A stretch of DNA of 64,000 bases, from positions 59,175,715 to 59,239,714 of the forward strand of contig CM017561.1 in NCBI GenBank assembly GCA_007844125.1, in the 5' to 3' direction. The position numbers and the translations under genes are program-made. Positions 12,061-24,903 of the stretch are shown here, one piece after another (the first letter of the stretch is position 1; the number at the start of each line of letters is the position of its first letter). Source of the stretch: Sinonovacula constricta. Its lineage: Eukaryota > Mollusca > Bivalvia > Cardiida > Solecurtidae. The notes below the pieces were generated by a model. It had not been told where the DNA came from. It did not search any database and saw only the letters and a list, made by a program, of their open reading frames with translations.

Positions 12061-13289
12061 TCAGAAAAGCTAAAAAGGGATACAAATGTGTGGTTTATAT
12101 TTATGAGATTATCAAATGATAGTTGTCATCATTTATTGTTTTCTTCTTTTGTTATGATATATCCTAATAAATTAAGTAGTTTTACTTTTAAGGAGGTAAT
12201 TACTAATAAATGATAAATGTCAATGCATCAGCATAAAAAAAAATGATTCATACTGCATTAGGCCTCCAATAAAATGGAGCATGCAGGAAGATTTTACTTA
12301 ACACAAGGGCAAATGGTAATTAGTTTACTGTGCATTTATCAGAAAAAGAAGCAACACACAATCCTTCAATGTTTATACAGTTTATTTCGTCAATAATGTT
12401 AATATGCTTTATATCTCATATTTTGTGAAGGCCAAGTGTTTTAAATGGTCAATCTCTGGTCACATGCGAGTCAATATCATGCAATATTGTCCAAGCACAG
12501 TGCAAGACAAAATGGTGTCATCAACAAATTAAAAATTGAGCAATGTCTTTGCTATACAGATGCTTTATTGAAACAACATTAGGTACAATAAATTTTCATT
12601 GGCAATGGTTTGTTGTTTTTATGTATATTTTGTTTACTTTATTTTTTATTGTCAAGTAGTTGTATCAAATTAAGATGCAACAGTTAAATGATATAATTAA
12701 ATGATGGTAAGCAAACAGTTTTGGTCAATGTATAATTTTGCACACTCGAGTATCGTCATCTTGACCTAGAACTGAATAGTTAATATCACAACACCCAGGT
12801 CCTTATAACTATAAGGAGACTTCAACCCAAGTCTTTTTCTGTATAATATACTTTTATACTTTTGATAAACTTATTCAAATATAGAAAATCTGTACATGAG
12901 TACATGTACATATTAATAACATCAACAACAGTGAATATTCAAACATTTACATGTTATAATATTGCATACTTATTTAAAGTAGCTCAATAAGAAATACATT
13001 GCATATGGTAAAGATTACAACTAATCTTTCATACTGCTAAAAAAAATTATCTCCAACACAGGGTATATTTTTTAACTAAAAATGTTCAACTTAAAGACAA
13101 TCTGTTCTGTGTTAAAGGATATTTCTAAATGAAATAAATGGAGAACAAGGAATCATCTGTTGTAGCAATCACAGAGAATCTTAATTATTTTTTCTTACTT
13201 AAACTTAGAAATTTTCTTAAATCCTGAAAATTCTTTTCCTCAGATATAAGGTAATTTCTTAAATTTCATTCATAAAACCATTTATTTTT
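12061..13289. other. AT-rich intergenic DNA, nothing recognised
   Basis: No ORF, RNA gene or repeat structure that I can support on either strand. Confidence 0.5.
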
Positions 13290-13290
13290 T

Positions 13291-13607
13291 TTATTGTTTG
13301 TTTGTTGGCTTTATCATCCCACCTACAGTATTTCAGTTATCTGGAGACAGTGTCCACTTGAAGCAGATATAGTGCTGCCTTCACTCTGTATAGCATGCCG
13401 TGAACACCTGTCATGATACCACACCCAATCACATTATCCTGACACTGGGTCAACCAGTTGTTGAACCACACTTATATTTGCTCAAGCGTTAGCAAGGGAG
13501 ATATACCACTACCATTTTTAACGACTTTGGTATGTCGTGGACCGGGATCGAATCCGGGGCCTCCCATACCTGGAGCCAACGCTCTACCGATTGCGTTACC
13601 AGGTCCA
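13291..13607 (-). mobile_element. tRNA-derived SINE, family 1
   Basis: On the minus strand it starts TGGACCTGGTAACGCAATCG (A-box-like), then GGATTCGATCCCGG-type sequence (B-box) and CGACATACCAAAGTCG. A body of about 230 bp follows and it ends in a TTTATCATCCC-type, AAACAA-rich tail. Related copies in this window are at 32551, 35240, 41347, 50043 and 59559. Confidence 0.85.
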
Positions 13608-15645
13608 TTTTTTTCATAATTGATTTTTCCAAATTAGAAAATTAACTAAGGTTCTTTATGAACACGACTCCAGGACTACATATTATAACTCCATAAATTA
13701 ATACAATAAACATAAGGAAAGCATTGGACAAAATAAGAAAATAATACCAGTCTAAGATAAACTATTGATTTTTATGCAAATTGTTAAAAGATGCGAGATT
13801 CTTACAGATGAGCTTTAACATAACAAGGAAACTTAAACAATATCATTAACAATATAATACACAATTGGTTTGTTTAACTTAAATACAAGATTAAAACCAG
13901 CCTAGCAAGATGTAATTGGAAAGGAGACAAATTATTTAGCTTACTAGACTAGAATTCAAGGATATATAAAGTTAGATATTACAGTTTTGAAAAATAATCG
14001 AATATAATTTCTTTTTGAATTTTCACAGAAACATCTGTATAAAATTTGCTAATATCTATGTACATTTGATAATCTTCCTGAGCTATAGTAAACAGATATT
14101 CATAACTTTTTTAATAAGCCTCTTTGGGCCAAATTTCAGAAAGAAATACAATAAAACCTTACAACAGGAACAGAGGCACAGAAAACGGAGGGCAGAGGGC
14201 ATGACTGATGCAAAAGCTACAGTACCCAACATAAAAATAAGTGTATTAATAATAACAAAAACACACTATTTCATGTATTCATTGTTTAGTTAAGTAAAAC
14301 AGAACCATTTTAACTAAGAAGATACAAGCTGAACACTTCAACATATAAATGGATAGAAATGCCTCAACATTTAGCCATTATAAACTTGAACTGTATTCTG
14401 TATGTGAAGACTATTCACTGATATTTTTCAACTCATAAAAAATCACCAACGTCTTTTTTGTGGATTAAGATAATATCATCATACTTATCACCATACTGCT
14501 ATTTTCCTTTCTATTAGGAAACATGATGGGAGGGTTTTTGTCCAGCCCTGCCAAAATGGCAGGATGGTTTTTCACTGGGTGTGTTTGTGTCCAGACACTG
14601 TAATCACAGCCTCTGGTAAACAGAATTGAAAGACTGTTACTGAGTCTTACTTTGTCTTCATTAGAGGTGATCAGTGGATATGCACTGAAAACTAACGGAG
14701 AGAAATAAACGCTGCTATTCAGAGTAACCTTTAAAGTTTTACTCCATTCATATGATCAACAGAAGTCCCTAGATAGAGCTTTTACAGTGGCAAAAACATT
14801 TTTAAAAAAAAATCATGCTTATGTAGATGTGATCAGGTATCAGTATATTGTAGAATACATTTTAGAACTGTTTTTTACTGAGGTACCATCCAGAGGGTTT
14901 TGATCTTTTAAAGATGGTATCTGACAGTTTGGACCTGATTTGTCATGCTTCAATTAACTATACATATTTTTGTTACCTGAAAAGATCCACCTAATGCTCT
15001 TAATTGATGTGCTACATCTATGTGAAAAATAGAGGCTAACACCCAGGCTAAGTGATTTGAAACATGTACAGGTTATTTCTTATCTGAGCCACACCACACA
15101 TGTAGCTATTTTTAAACTAAGAAAACTATGTGATTACTTACTTTTGAGACCAAGTTTTTTATCATCAAGGTAATCCCTTTGAGGTCAGAATCTATTTTTA
15201 GCAGAAATCCCCTTCATTCTTGTCATAGACTTGGAAATATTTAACATTTAGAGCAACATTTTCAGTTTTCTAGCCAACAGTTAAGGAAGCTTTCAAAATC
15301 ATCTTTATTTATCCTCAGCATAAAGTTAATGTAGAAATTATGCCTAAATATCCCAAAACGTGTGAAGTTACAGGGTTTTATGAAATTGTATTTGATGTAG
15401 GCAAATTGTTGGATACCTCCTTTAATTCTAAGCTTTACACAGAATGTGATTGATTGTGATGACACTAACCTTAATATAAATATAATATAAATTGATTAAC
15501 ACCCAATAAAAATACTTTACATTTCACCTATTCCCTAATAAACACATATTGTGCAAATAAAAGGCACCACTGCAATCACTCTTAACACATATTACTTACA
15601 ATATCTTGCACCATTAATTCACACATTGTAGCACTAATACACATT
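13608..15645. other. Intergenic DNA downstream of AMT, no gene recognised
   Basis: AT-rich with scattered short ORFs, none with splice sites or similarity. If AMT uses a distal poly(A) site its 3-prime UTR would lie here. Confidence 0.5.
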
Positions 15646-18600
15646 CTATTTATTCCCAAAAAAGTATTTTGTTGGCACAAATGGCATCTTTGCTACTACT
15701 GCATCCACCATCTTCTTCCGAATGTTGAACTTCACATTAGTGCCAGGTTTAAAGAATGCCGATTCCACGTATCCCATAGCAACGTTGACTTTAAGTGACG
15801 GTGATGGACAACCACTTGTGACCTTGCCAATTAACTTGGAGCCCGTCTCGTCATATACTTCTACACCACCTGAGAATTCAACAACACAATAAAATCTTTT
15901 TTTATTTTCTCATTGTTTAAATACATGTACAAAACAAATAAATGGGACAAAAATGTACAGGTTGAAAACACTGACCTAAATTTAAAATGATTACATTTCT
16001 ATATAGTCTTCCAGAATATATATGGCTGGCAACACTGTAAAAGAAAGTGGCTTTAACCTCATTGTGGAGAAAAATATAATCATTACTTATACAGTCCTGA
16101 AAATGAGTAAAACACCCTTCATATTTAAATAATTTTGAACTTTAAAATGATGGAGTCTCCCCACAAAAGCGAGAGTTCATCAAAAATTGATTCAGTTTGC
16201 AATGCACATTGATGACTAGCACAAGCTAATACTGTCCCCCTATGCCAACTCATGCCTATTCCACAGCCAATCACAGCTTGGGAGCCTTTTTTCTACGCTG
16301 ACCAGTAATACTCAAGATGGTGAGTTCTCCATATTAGTTGTGTATTGCAGTCTCTAGCCTCTACTAGTTACACAACTGGCTTGCAACTTTCCATTCCAAT
16401 TCTTTTTCATACCACAAACTTAACCAAACCCAAATGGATTTTAGTGAACAAAATAGGCTAAAAAATAATGACACTGCTTCAGCCTCTGTCTCTAACAAGT
16501 TTTAAAAATCACTGTATTTAAAATTATAAGACATTAAGACTCAAAACTCATGCAGATGAGCCTAAGTAATTACAAGTTAGTGACCCAAAGTGATCTTCTT
16601 TGGCCCCATCCCTTCAGCAGGAAATCATGCCATATTACCACAATGGCTGGGAAATAAATCAAATGAGAAAACAAGCATACCTTTGGCTGAGAGACCCAAG
16701 CATAAGAACATTACTTAGTTTGTTCCAAAGAAATGAACTTAAAAGAAGTGACAAAAACTACAAAGATGAAAAAGGAGCAAATAAAACACTGCCTACCTCT
16801 GGCAGGAGGTCCTGAAGCTGTGAAACCAACCCTCCTCATCTTGGGCTTGTCTTTTATCTGCTGCAGAATTATGTCTGCTCCTGGAAATCCTTTCTCTTCC
16901 TTTCTTCGCTTGCCTGAAAACATAAAAATGACAAAATTTTAATATAATAGCAAATAAAGCTGAAAAACTAAAAGTTTAAACAAAGAATTTCTTCCCTGTT
17001 CTAAAGTTGCCTGAAACTAAGTGTTACAAACTTAAATAGGTTAAACAGAAACAACAATAATAAAATCTTTCTCTTCCTTTCTAGAATTGTCTGAAATGAC
17101 AACTTTCACCTTTAATGAAAACATTGAATCTATTTTAATGAAATAACCACTGAAGATGGAAATTGAACCTGAGCAGAATTTTATAAACATTTTTAGTATT
17201 TTTTAAGTGGAATCACTATTTACTATTCATAGCATTCATAGAATAAGAATTAAAATAAATTGAAGATTTGACTAATAAGAAACTTGTACAAACCTATTGT
17301 CCATGCTAGAGTTGCTTCAATTGGTGTAGTATTCTCGTCAATGTCATTGCCATAGAGACAAAGCCCCGCCTCAAGGCGGAGGCTATCTCTGGCACCTAGT
17401 CCAGTAAGACGGGTATCAACAGATTTTGTAGCATTGAGGAGGTGGTTCACAAGTGCCACCGCTTTGTTGGCAGGCACAGAAATCTACAAGAAACAAAGAA
17501 AGCTGGTATTTTTTCCAAACCATTTTCCAAACCAATTATGGGAATTATAATAGCACAATTGGCAAAAAGAAATGTAACTTAAACAAAATTGAGTTAAATG
17601 AAGATGGACTGTGCTCAAGGGATGCTAAAATGTGTTCAAATATTTATAAAGAACTGTTTAAAGAACTTAACAGCAATAGCAAGATCATGGATATGTTGCT
17701 TACAAGATGCAGGAAAAGTGAAAACATTAAACCCGTATTGTTTGAAATAACTAAAAAAACTAGACTCGTTCATAGCATGTTGCTATATGTGAACGTCCAA
17801 CAAAAAACTGCCAAAAAGACAACCCAGTATTACTTTAGCTAGTATGGCTTCTTGTAGTAAGACAAAGATAAAGTCATGATTTGCCTGATTCTGAAAATGT
17901 GAAAGTAGATCTTGTAAGGCTGATCAGAGCATCAGTGCATAACTGCCACACTCCCAAGTGTACACACATTTTTTCAACAGGATTACTGATTATTCATATC
18001 AAAGATCGATTCCACCTATGTAAATGTAAAAACCAGAAGAAAAGTACATGTTATATTTACACAATTTATACCAGTCCTTTTTACCGAGGAATTGTTTGCT
18101 TGGACCCCACAAATTGTGTTATAATTAAGTTCTAAAGTACATGCATAATGACACAGCTATTTTTTTTATTAATTTAAGTGCAACTTCAACCTCTGGTTTT
18201 AACTGACCTCAACTCCATCCTCCCCTGTGTACCCACAGCGTGTGACACGGCACCCAGCAATCCCAAACACGTCAGCTGACCATGTTGTCATGAATGGCAG
18301 GGTAGAGAGGGCAAAGTCCAACCCCGGCTGTAATACAGAGCTCATTCCAGGGCCTGGTAAACATAAACAGATATTATTAAATCTGGCAATTATGCATGTT
18401 TCAGTTTGTTCTTTTTAAAACTGTGCATAATTCAGAATGCATATTTTCTAGTCTGAGTGTTTAAGTATAATTTTCATTTACAAGCACCATCTTACAACTA
18501 ACTGTACAAAAGAACTATAAGTTTTTTTTTTTTTTGTTTTTTTTTCATTTTAATATATGACGCACCAACACTTTAATAGTATATTGTCTATTTTAAATAG

Positions 18601-21595
18601 ATTGAGACACCAGACAAACAACTGAATAGAATCACCAGCGCATCACAGGTCAGCTGAAATACCTCTCATCACGTTAAAGTTCCTGTCCCCACTTGACTTC
18701 GAACTCTCATGGTAACCACTGAGGATTAACAGAATTTGAGTCGGGGACATAAACTTTCCCGCTGTTTTGGACGAGGCAGACAAAAACCCTCACATGATTT
18801 TTCCTACCTGGACAACAATCTTCCCTCATTTTTCCAACTAGAAAACCCTCCTGTTCCATTAGCTACTCAGATAAAAGCCCTCTCGTGATAGACACATGAA
18901 GGAAGTAGCAGGTTTAAGTATTTCCCTGAATTAAACCAGAAAACTTGTGCATGCACTATACCTAGTGATCTAAGGAATGAAAATCAAACCAATTACTATA
19001 GCTTATAAATGTCTACAAAACAAGAAAACTAAGTTAATCAATGCAGTACTTCACCTTGAAGGGCTACCAGTCCATTAGTTATGACTTCAATGTTGACATC
19101 CAGTCCTTTTTTACGAAGTTTCTCAGCCTGGTTCTACAATATTTTGTCAATATTTTGTTTTGTTTATTTCACTAGAAAAATACTTTTTCAATTTATTCAG
19201 TACAAAACATGTACATTTATGGCAGTGCAGAGTATAAGTTCCTTCACATATATCTAAAAGACAAATCCTTAAATGTATTGAAAAGTGCAAAATGAAAATT
19301 TGAGAGACTGGAACTTAATTTAGCCAGAGGGCTGTTGTTAAATGAAGATAATCAAATTTATCAGAACTTAGCTTGATCGACTGACAATTTACAGACCCAA
19401 GTTGTCACAAATCAGATAGCATTAATCCATATAGATAGTTGTCTGCAGAAGATGCAGTTGTCGTGGGGATGTAATGGAAAATAATCATTTCCTGAGATGT
19501 CCCCAACACAGGGAATTGCATTTAAATACAGGACAGAGATAAATTCAATAAAATTCTGGCAGCATTGCTGTAAACTTTAGTTCAGAAGATTTCAGATGGA
19601 TACAAATGCCCATGAGACATTCTAGGATAATCTTTGATTTTGCTGTAATCTTTTTTAATAAATCAATTTTATGCCCAATCTTACTGCACAATAACAAAAT
19701 AGTCAATTAGCAATCTACAGTCCTAATGCAGGACGTCTCTGTTGGCTGTCCTAGCTGACAGATGGACAGGTGCCATGCTAAATGCCAATTTACATTTTAT
19801 TATAGGGCTTAAAACCCAAATAAAATACCATCATGAGAGGCAGATCTTTGTCAGCACAGCCTGCGTTCGACACAACATAAAGGTACCCCTCGTCTGTCTT
19901 GTTGATGATGAGGTCATCAATTATGCCACCTTTCTCATTGGTGAATACAGACAGTGTCCCATGATTATCTTGCAGCCCAGCAACATCTGCAACCACCAGA
20001 CTCTCCATGAACTGCAACACAGGGACATCTATATTGTAAATGATACATGTATTCATTATATTTTTCCATTATAAATGTAGTTTAACAACTAGTCCACTGC
20101 TAAAATTGTTTGGATAGAATTATGATCAAACAACAAAACAATAAAATTCAAGTTCTCCAGAGTGGAGGTGGTGTTAATATGAAGTAGATAAAGTGATGGC
20201 CCTCACTGTGATATGTCATGAACACAAGCATTATACCATACCTTGTCACCTAATAACAGGCCAACTAGATGTGCTACTACTCCTGTAAGCTAAGCATAAG
20301 CAAGGGAGCAACACCACTTTAAATCTCTGGCATGTCATGTTCAGGGCCCAAGGTTAAAAAGCTTTTAACTTTAGAATACAACTGACGTTAATAATCTGAT
20401 TGGTCAGATTTAGGTTCAAATATAAAATCTGACTAATGAGATGACTAAAATCTGACAAAATCTGACAAATGAGGTTGGTCTAAGATTTAAGCCTAAATTA
20501 TTTTGGCCCTGGCATGGAACCCATAAATCCTTCTGTATCTGGGCTACCTTTTTGGGAAGTGAGGAAGTTGAATATCCTTCAGCATGTCAGAGCAATATGT
20601 CTTCAGCTAATTTATTGCATCAATATTACTTTCTAGCCACACAAACCTGTACACGATCCTTTCCTGTGACTTTAGTCTGCAACATGTGTGAGACATCGAA
20701 TATTGCAGCATTGGATCTACAGTTGAGATGCGAGTCTATGATGGAATCCTTATACTGCACAGGCATCTCCCAGCCAGCGAATGGCACAATCTTGCCACCA
20801 TTTTCAACATGTAGGTCATACAGGCAGGTCCGCTTAAGATCCTACAAAAGAAGGTAGCATTTCTCTATGCATATGTGGTCAAATAAGTTAAGACTGTCAT
20901 TTTCGTTTGTTCTGTTCAACAGTTAGCTATTGGTTGCATGTTCAAGTGTTACAGGTATCACTGTACTATAAATATTCACATATATGTGAACTTTTTCATA
21001 GGCCAAAGTGGGAGATTTTCGCTGGCAAAGTGGGAGATTTCTTTTTTTAATATAAACCAAGGAGATTATCTGTTTCCAGGTAGGGAGATTTCTGAAAATT
21101 GGTAAAACTCTCCACATTTTCAAATAATTTTGAACCTTAAAAGTGGGAGTTCACATGTATGTATTCATAGCTTTTCATGCTTCTGTACATTTAACCAATA
21201 TCTAACAATTGTGTTCGCTCACTTTTTTAAAGTATTGGCTTCTCACTTAGTCGACCCAGGTTCAAATCCAGCTCAGTGCCAATGAATTTTTCAAGCCATG
21301 TTTTGGTATAGCTGCCATTCATCATACAGGCATTTGATATGAGATCTGATACATATTAATTCAAATGCCATACCTGAAAAGAGATTTTGGTCCTTGGGTT
21401 AAGCTATTTATTACAAAAAGATTTCTTAATCTCTTTTAGCAATTATATTTTTTATGCTTGATATTAATCAATATAAAACATATTTAAACCAAAAGGATAA
21501 AAAAACAAACATGCACTTACATTACTAGCAAACCTGCGTATTTGTGTGAAGGTGTTGCGAGACCCCAATTGAGCAATCTTTTGAAAAGATAGCAT
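15646..21595 (-). CDS. AMT: Aminomethyltransferase, mitochondrial (glycine cleavage system T-protein)
   Basis: Eight minus-strand exons: 21521-21595, 20647-20841, 19829-20011, 19055-19133, 18208-18353, 17294-17483, 16797-16913 and 15646-15869. They sum to 1209 nt, 402 aa plus stop; human AMT is 403 aa. Every junction is GT/AG with matching phase. Exon 1 encodes [20 protein letters not shown], a basic, Ser/Thr-rich mitochondrial presequence. The GCV_T domain follows ([19 protein letters not shown], whose first Asp, residue 122, corresponds to the catalytic Asp of the family; [36 protein letters not shown]). The C-terminal barrel carries [20 protein letters not shown]. The enzyme transfers the aminomethyl carbon from H-protein to tetrahydrofolate in the matrix, releasing ammonia. 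For exon 3 the acceptor TTGCAG/TTCATGG was chosen because it gives [11 protein letters not shown], aligned with human DRVK-LMESLVV. A TCCATAG acceptor 8 nt before the ATG suggests a 5-prime noncoding exon. Introns hold SINE fragments. Confidence 0.96.
15649..15654 (-). terminator. Candidate AMT poly(A) signal overlapping the last codons
   Basis: On the minus strand the last codons GGG-AAT-AAA-TAG contain AATAAA immediately before the stop. If used, the 3-prime UTR would be only about 10-30 nt long. A second TTTATT (AATAAA on minus) lies near 15,305. Which is used cannot be told from sequence. Confidence 0.3.
18595..18735 (-). mobile_element. SINE family 2, degenerate fragment in an AMT intron
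   Basis: The minus strand contains GTTCGAAGTC (decayed B-box), CAGCTGACCTGTGATGCGCT and TTGTTTGTCTGGTGTC. These correspond to the body of the better copy at 39,455-39,690 (CAACTGACCTGTGGTG; CATTTGTTTGGGGGTC). Confidence 0.6.
20265..20350 (-). repeat. SINE family 1 remnant in an AMT intron
   Basis: Contains TAAGCAAGGGAGCAACACCACT and CTCTGGCATGTCATG, a decayed version of the GCAAGGGAGATATACCACT and GGTATGTCGTGG block of the SINE at 13,291-13,607. It is heavily diverged. Confidence 0.45.
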
Positions 21596-21654
21596 TCTGC
21601 TACCTATGGAAAATAAAGCAAATGGAAAAGGAATAAATTCTTAAATATAATTTT

Positions 21655-22285
21655 TGATTAGTATATTATTTGTTGTCTGTTTCATCACACTACCACAATC
21701 ATGGTCATATTGGCGATGTCCAGTTGATTATTGGTGGAAGAGGATCCCAGACAAATGTTGGATAAAAATCATAATGCCCGATGTAGAAATCCCCACATGA
21801 AAGTTCTTGTCTTCAACTAGAAATCAAAGTCACATGGTTGAGTGACAAGTCGGTGCACAGCTAGGGCATCCCCCTATACCCTATCATGAATGTGTATTGA
21901 CAAATTGGCTGTTTTTTTCATCTTTTAATAATATGTTATTAAAAATCTTTTATAGAAGAACAAGTTTGTGTAACACAGGGATAAAAACCTGCACACAGTT
22001 TGGGGCTTGAACCCAGGACTCTTTGCTAAGAGGGTGAATATTTTACAGATGAGGTAACTGGGCTATCTACACATTCTCTCCCCATCACCTAGCTACATAT
22101 ACACCCTGGGCAACTGGAAATTTGTCCTCGAATTTCCGCACACAACACCATGCAATTCATAAGCACATCTATCTAATGATCGCCGGTCATGTAGGCTACG
22201 ATGGGTACCAATTTCTGGGAATCAAATCATGGATGCTTTGCTAACAAGGCGAATGCTCTTCAGACCAAGATAACTGGAGCTAACT
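21655..22285. repeat. Cluster of degenerate molluscan repeats upstream of AMT
   Basis: Contains GGTCATATTGGCGATGTCCAG (21,703), resembling the GGTCATACGGCGCC repeat, a tRNA-like GGGCTTGAACCCAGGACTC (22,001), and GGGAATCAAATCATGGATG (22,217), which looks like a second decayed head. No ORF. AMT 5-prime UTR exons could lie here but cannot be placed. Confidence 0.4.
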
Positions 22286-24448
22286 GGACCGATTACACAT
22301 TCTCACCGTATGATGCGTATCACTCGGGTTCATTTGCAACAGTTTCACTAAACTCACTTTGAAAATTTGACCATGCATGCATATTTTGCATAAGTGACAC
22401 CCAACCTACTTGAACACCAACTGGATCGTAATGACATGTCTGCAGTAAAACGATATGAACTTTATTACAAATCAGCCGCGTTGACACAAATGACAGGCTA
22501 AAAAACAAAACTGCAACGCCAATGGGACTGAGGATAAAGGTGTACATAAAATGCTTTCCCTTTTATATGCATGTGGTTTATTAATTTGCAAAAGATACCA
22601 TAATCTACCTGTAATTAGGCCAGATGACAATAAGATTCTTAAGAAAATCTGGATAAAAGTTGTTTAAGTTCTACCAGTAAGCAACCTGCAAAACAGAAGC
22701 GTCCTTGACCCGGTATGACTAAAATACGCAACGGAGATTTATTGGCGAAACGGACGCAACGGGCGCAACGAAGTACGAAACGGGCGCAACGGAGTACAAA
22801 GTATAAAACAGATGACAGTTCATTACTTAGTCCTACTGATACCAACAGATACAAAGATTGTCGCAACCTTCGTTGCGCGCAGCGGAATATGAATAACCTG
22901 TATCAAACATTATATAATCAACAAATTATCAAAATTAATTTGGCGTGCATTCTGCTCTTAAATAAAAAGTTTTCTGTGCACTTACTAAATTTGTACTAAG
23001 TTTGTACGCCGTTGGGCCGCTGTAAATGAATTAGATCTATTCGGCATATAAATATAAATAAAATATAAACCTTTGCTTCATGTAAAGTCAGAGACATGAT
23101 TCTGGCAATATACTCGAAGCACAAAGATTGTAAAATTGGTAAATAAAATTTAACCTGGCGTGTATTTTATTTGTAAAAACCCCTGACATTCGTTAAGTTT
23201 AATATATATATAGTAGTATTGCCAATCTTAAAATAACGTTACATTATACGTTATAGATATAGAAATTGCACTTATGTTCACTGTTTTTTTTTAAAACTTT
23301 ATATCGATACCTTGAATATGGCGTAAAAGAGAAGAAATAAAAGTTTATACTAATGTTTGATACATAATTGTACTACTTAACGATTGAATGTTGTATTCCT
23401 TATGATATTTTAAAATAAAAATCAACAACAGAAAGCCGACTATTGATTAAATAAACAATCATAAATGCCGACTGTTAATTGGAAGCAGATTGCACGTGCT
23501 GCTGATTGGTTTACCACCTTTACGGGTCACCCGGTAGCAGTTGGTCACGCGGTTGATAACAGAAGTGTCAACTGCTTTGTTTATTGGCAGTTATGGGCAC
23601 GAGAATCTAATTATGTTCTCAAGTGTTGACACGACCCTAATTGCTGAACTTTAAAAAAAAAAATATTGGTGTAAAAAGGTGTTCCGACAATTGAAGCTTA
23701 AGTTTATAAAATCAATTCCTTATTATAATTAATGAATATATAGTAAAAAAAATCACAAGCGCATAATGATGACATACAACAATATACATATGGTGTTAGT
23801 TGAAAAAACTGTCACACTATACATAAGAGAGTAAAGCCTGTACTAATGTGTTTCAAGATCTAGCTGTTTCACGACGTAAAAATTTTGTATTATTTTAATG
23901 TAATAAATGGATTTTGTGTTAAATGCTTTTCTAATTTTCATCATGAATAACTCATACCTAGTAAGTAAATTTCTTATTTGCAAATCTTAAAAACAACAAT
24001 TTAAAAGTTTAATTGTCTATAGTCTGTTGTCACACTTAAGTTGTGTCGTCCTAATCACAAATTTAACAGTAATTAAGTCCCAATTAAGTATGATAGCGGC
24101 GTTTTTGGCAGTATTTTTCAAGAGTCCGGTCTTTTCAGATCTTATTTTCACAGGTAGGTAATTAAAGGAATTCTACGACGGTACTCAAAGCATCACAGCC
24201 AATTAATTGCTACTCCTACATACTATTGTTCTTATACAAGTATTTGTGTTCTAGAGGAATTCCCATATAGTTATATGTGCTATTTACCTATTTGCATTTC
24301 CTTGTGCCTTTGTAATATTTTGTGGCATACTTGACTGCTTTATGTTGATGGTTTTTAATGTCTTGTAATATGCTTTACTGCTTTATTACTATGCTTTTAG
24401 TTAAATGTGCTTTTATATTTAGAATGTCAAGTGTTGCTATATGCTCTA

Positions 24449-24481
24449 TTCATTCATTCATTCATTCATTCATTCATTCAA
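24449..24481. repeat. (CATT)n microsatellite
   Basis: About eight tandem CATT units. Confidence 0.95.
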
Positions 24482-24867
24482 CCAGTCGTTTTTGTGTCTT
24501 CGTTAATTATTGCATTATTCTTTTTTTTCTTCATTATTTATTATCTGTATAAGCTGGCGTAAAGGTATGCGTACGTGCGTACGTACGTGAAGAGCTATGT
24601 TGCATACTGTTGCAATAATTGTTCAGTTCACCTATTAAACTTGAAACCTGTATAATTTATCTCCATTGCATTCATTGCACAGAAAACAGAGGTTTAATAT
24701 TATTGTGATTCCTATGATATTTAGAGTAATCTATTCAACGTAACTAATAAATCTGACAATCGTTACCTTTTATAATAAAGTTTAAATTAAATCAAAATAC
24801 TATTTGTATGCTACACTGTACTAGACCAGCAAAGCCCCTATTGGACAACTGACATTGACGCAACAGA

Positions 24868-24903
24868 ATAATAATAATAATAATACTTATTATTATTATT
24901 ATA
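24868..24903. repeat. (ATA)n/(TTA)n inverted trinucleotide tract
   Basis: AATAATAATAATAATA followed closely by TTATTATTATTATTAT forms a near-perfect palindrome with a loop of a few bases. Confidence 0.85.

Noticed and set aside
17453..17842. 129-codon plus-strand ORF
   Set aside because: Starts antisense to an AMT exon, runs into the intron, Lys/Asn-rich, no similarity or splice signals.
19742..20074. 110-codon plus-strand ORF
   Set aside because: Exact antisense of AMT exon 3.
20552..20857. 101-codon plus-strand ORF
   Set aside because: Antisense of AMT exon 2.
23480..23640. AMT promoter with E-box CACGTG and CCAAT
   Set aside because: It lies inside the 2.7-kb element and no AMT noncoding exon could be linked to it, so it is only mentioned as a possibility.
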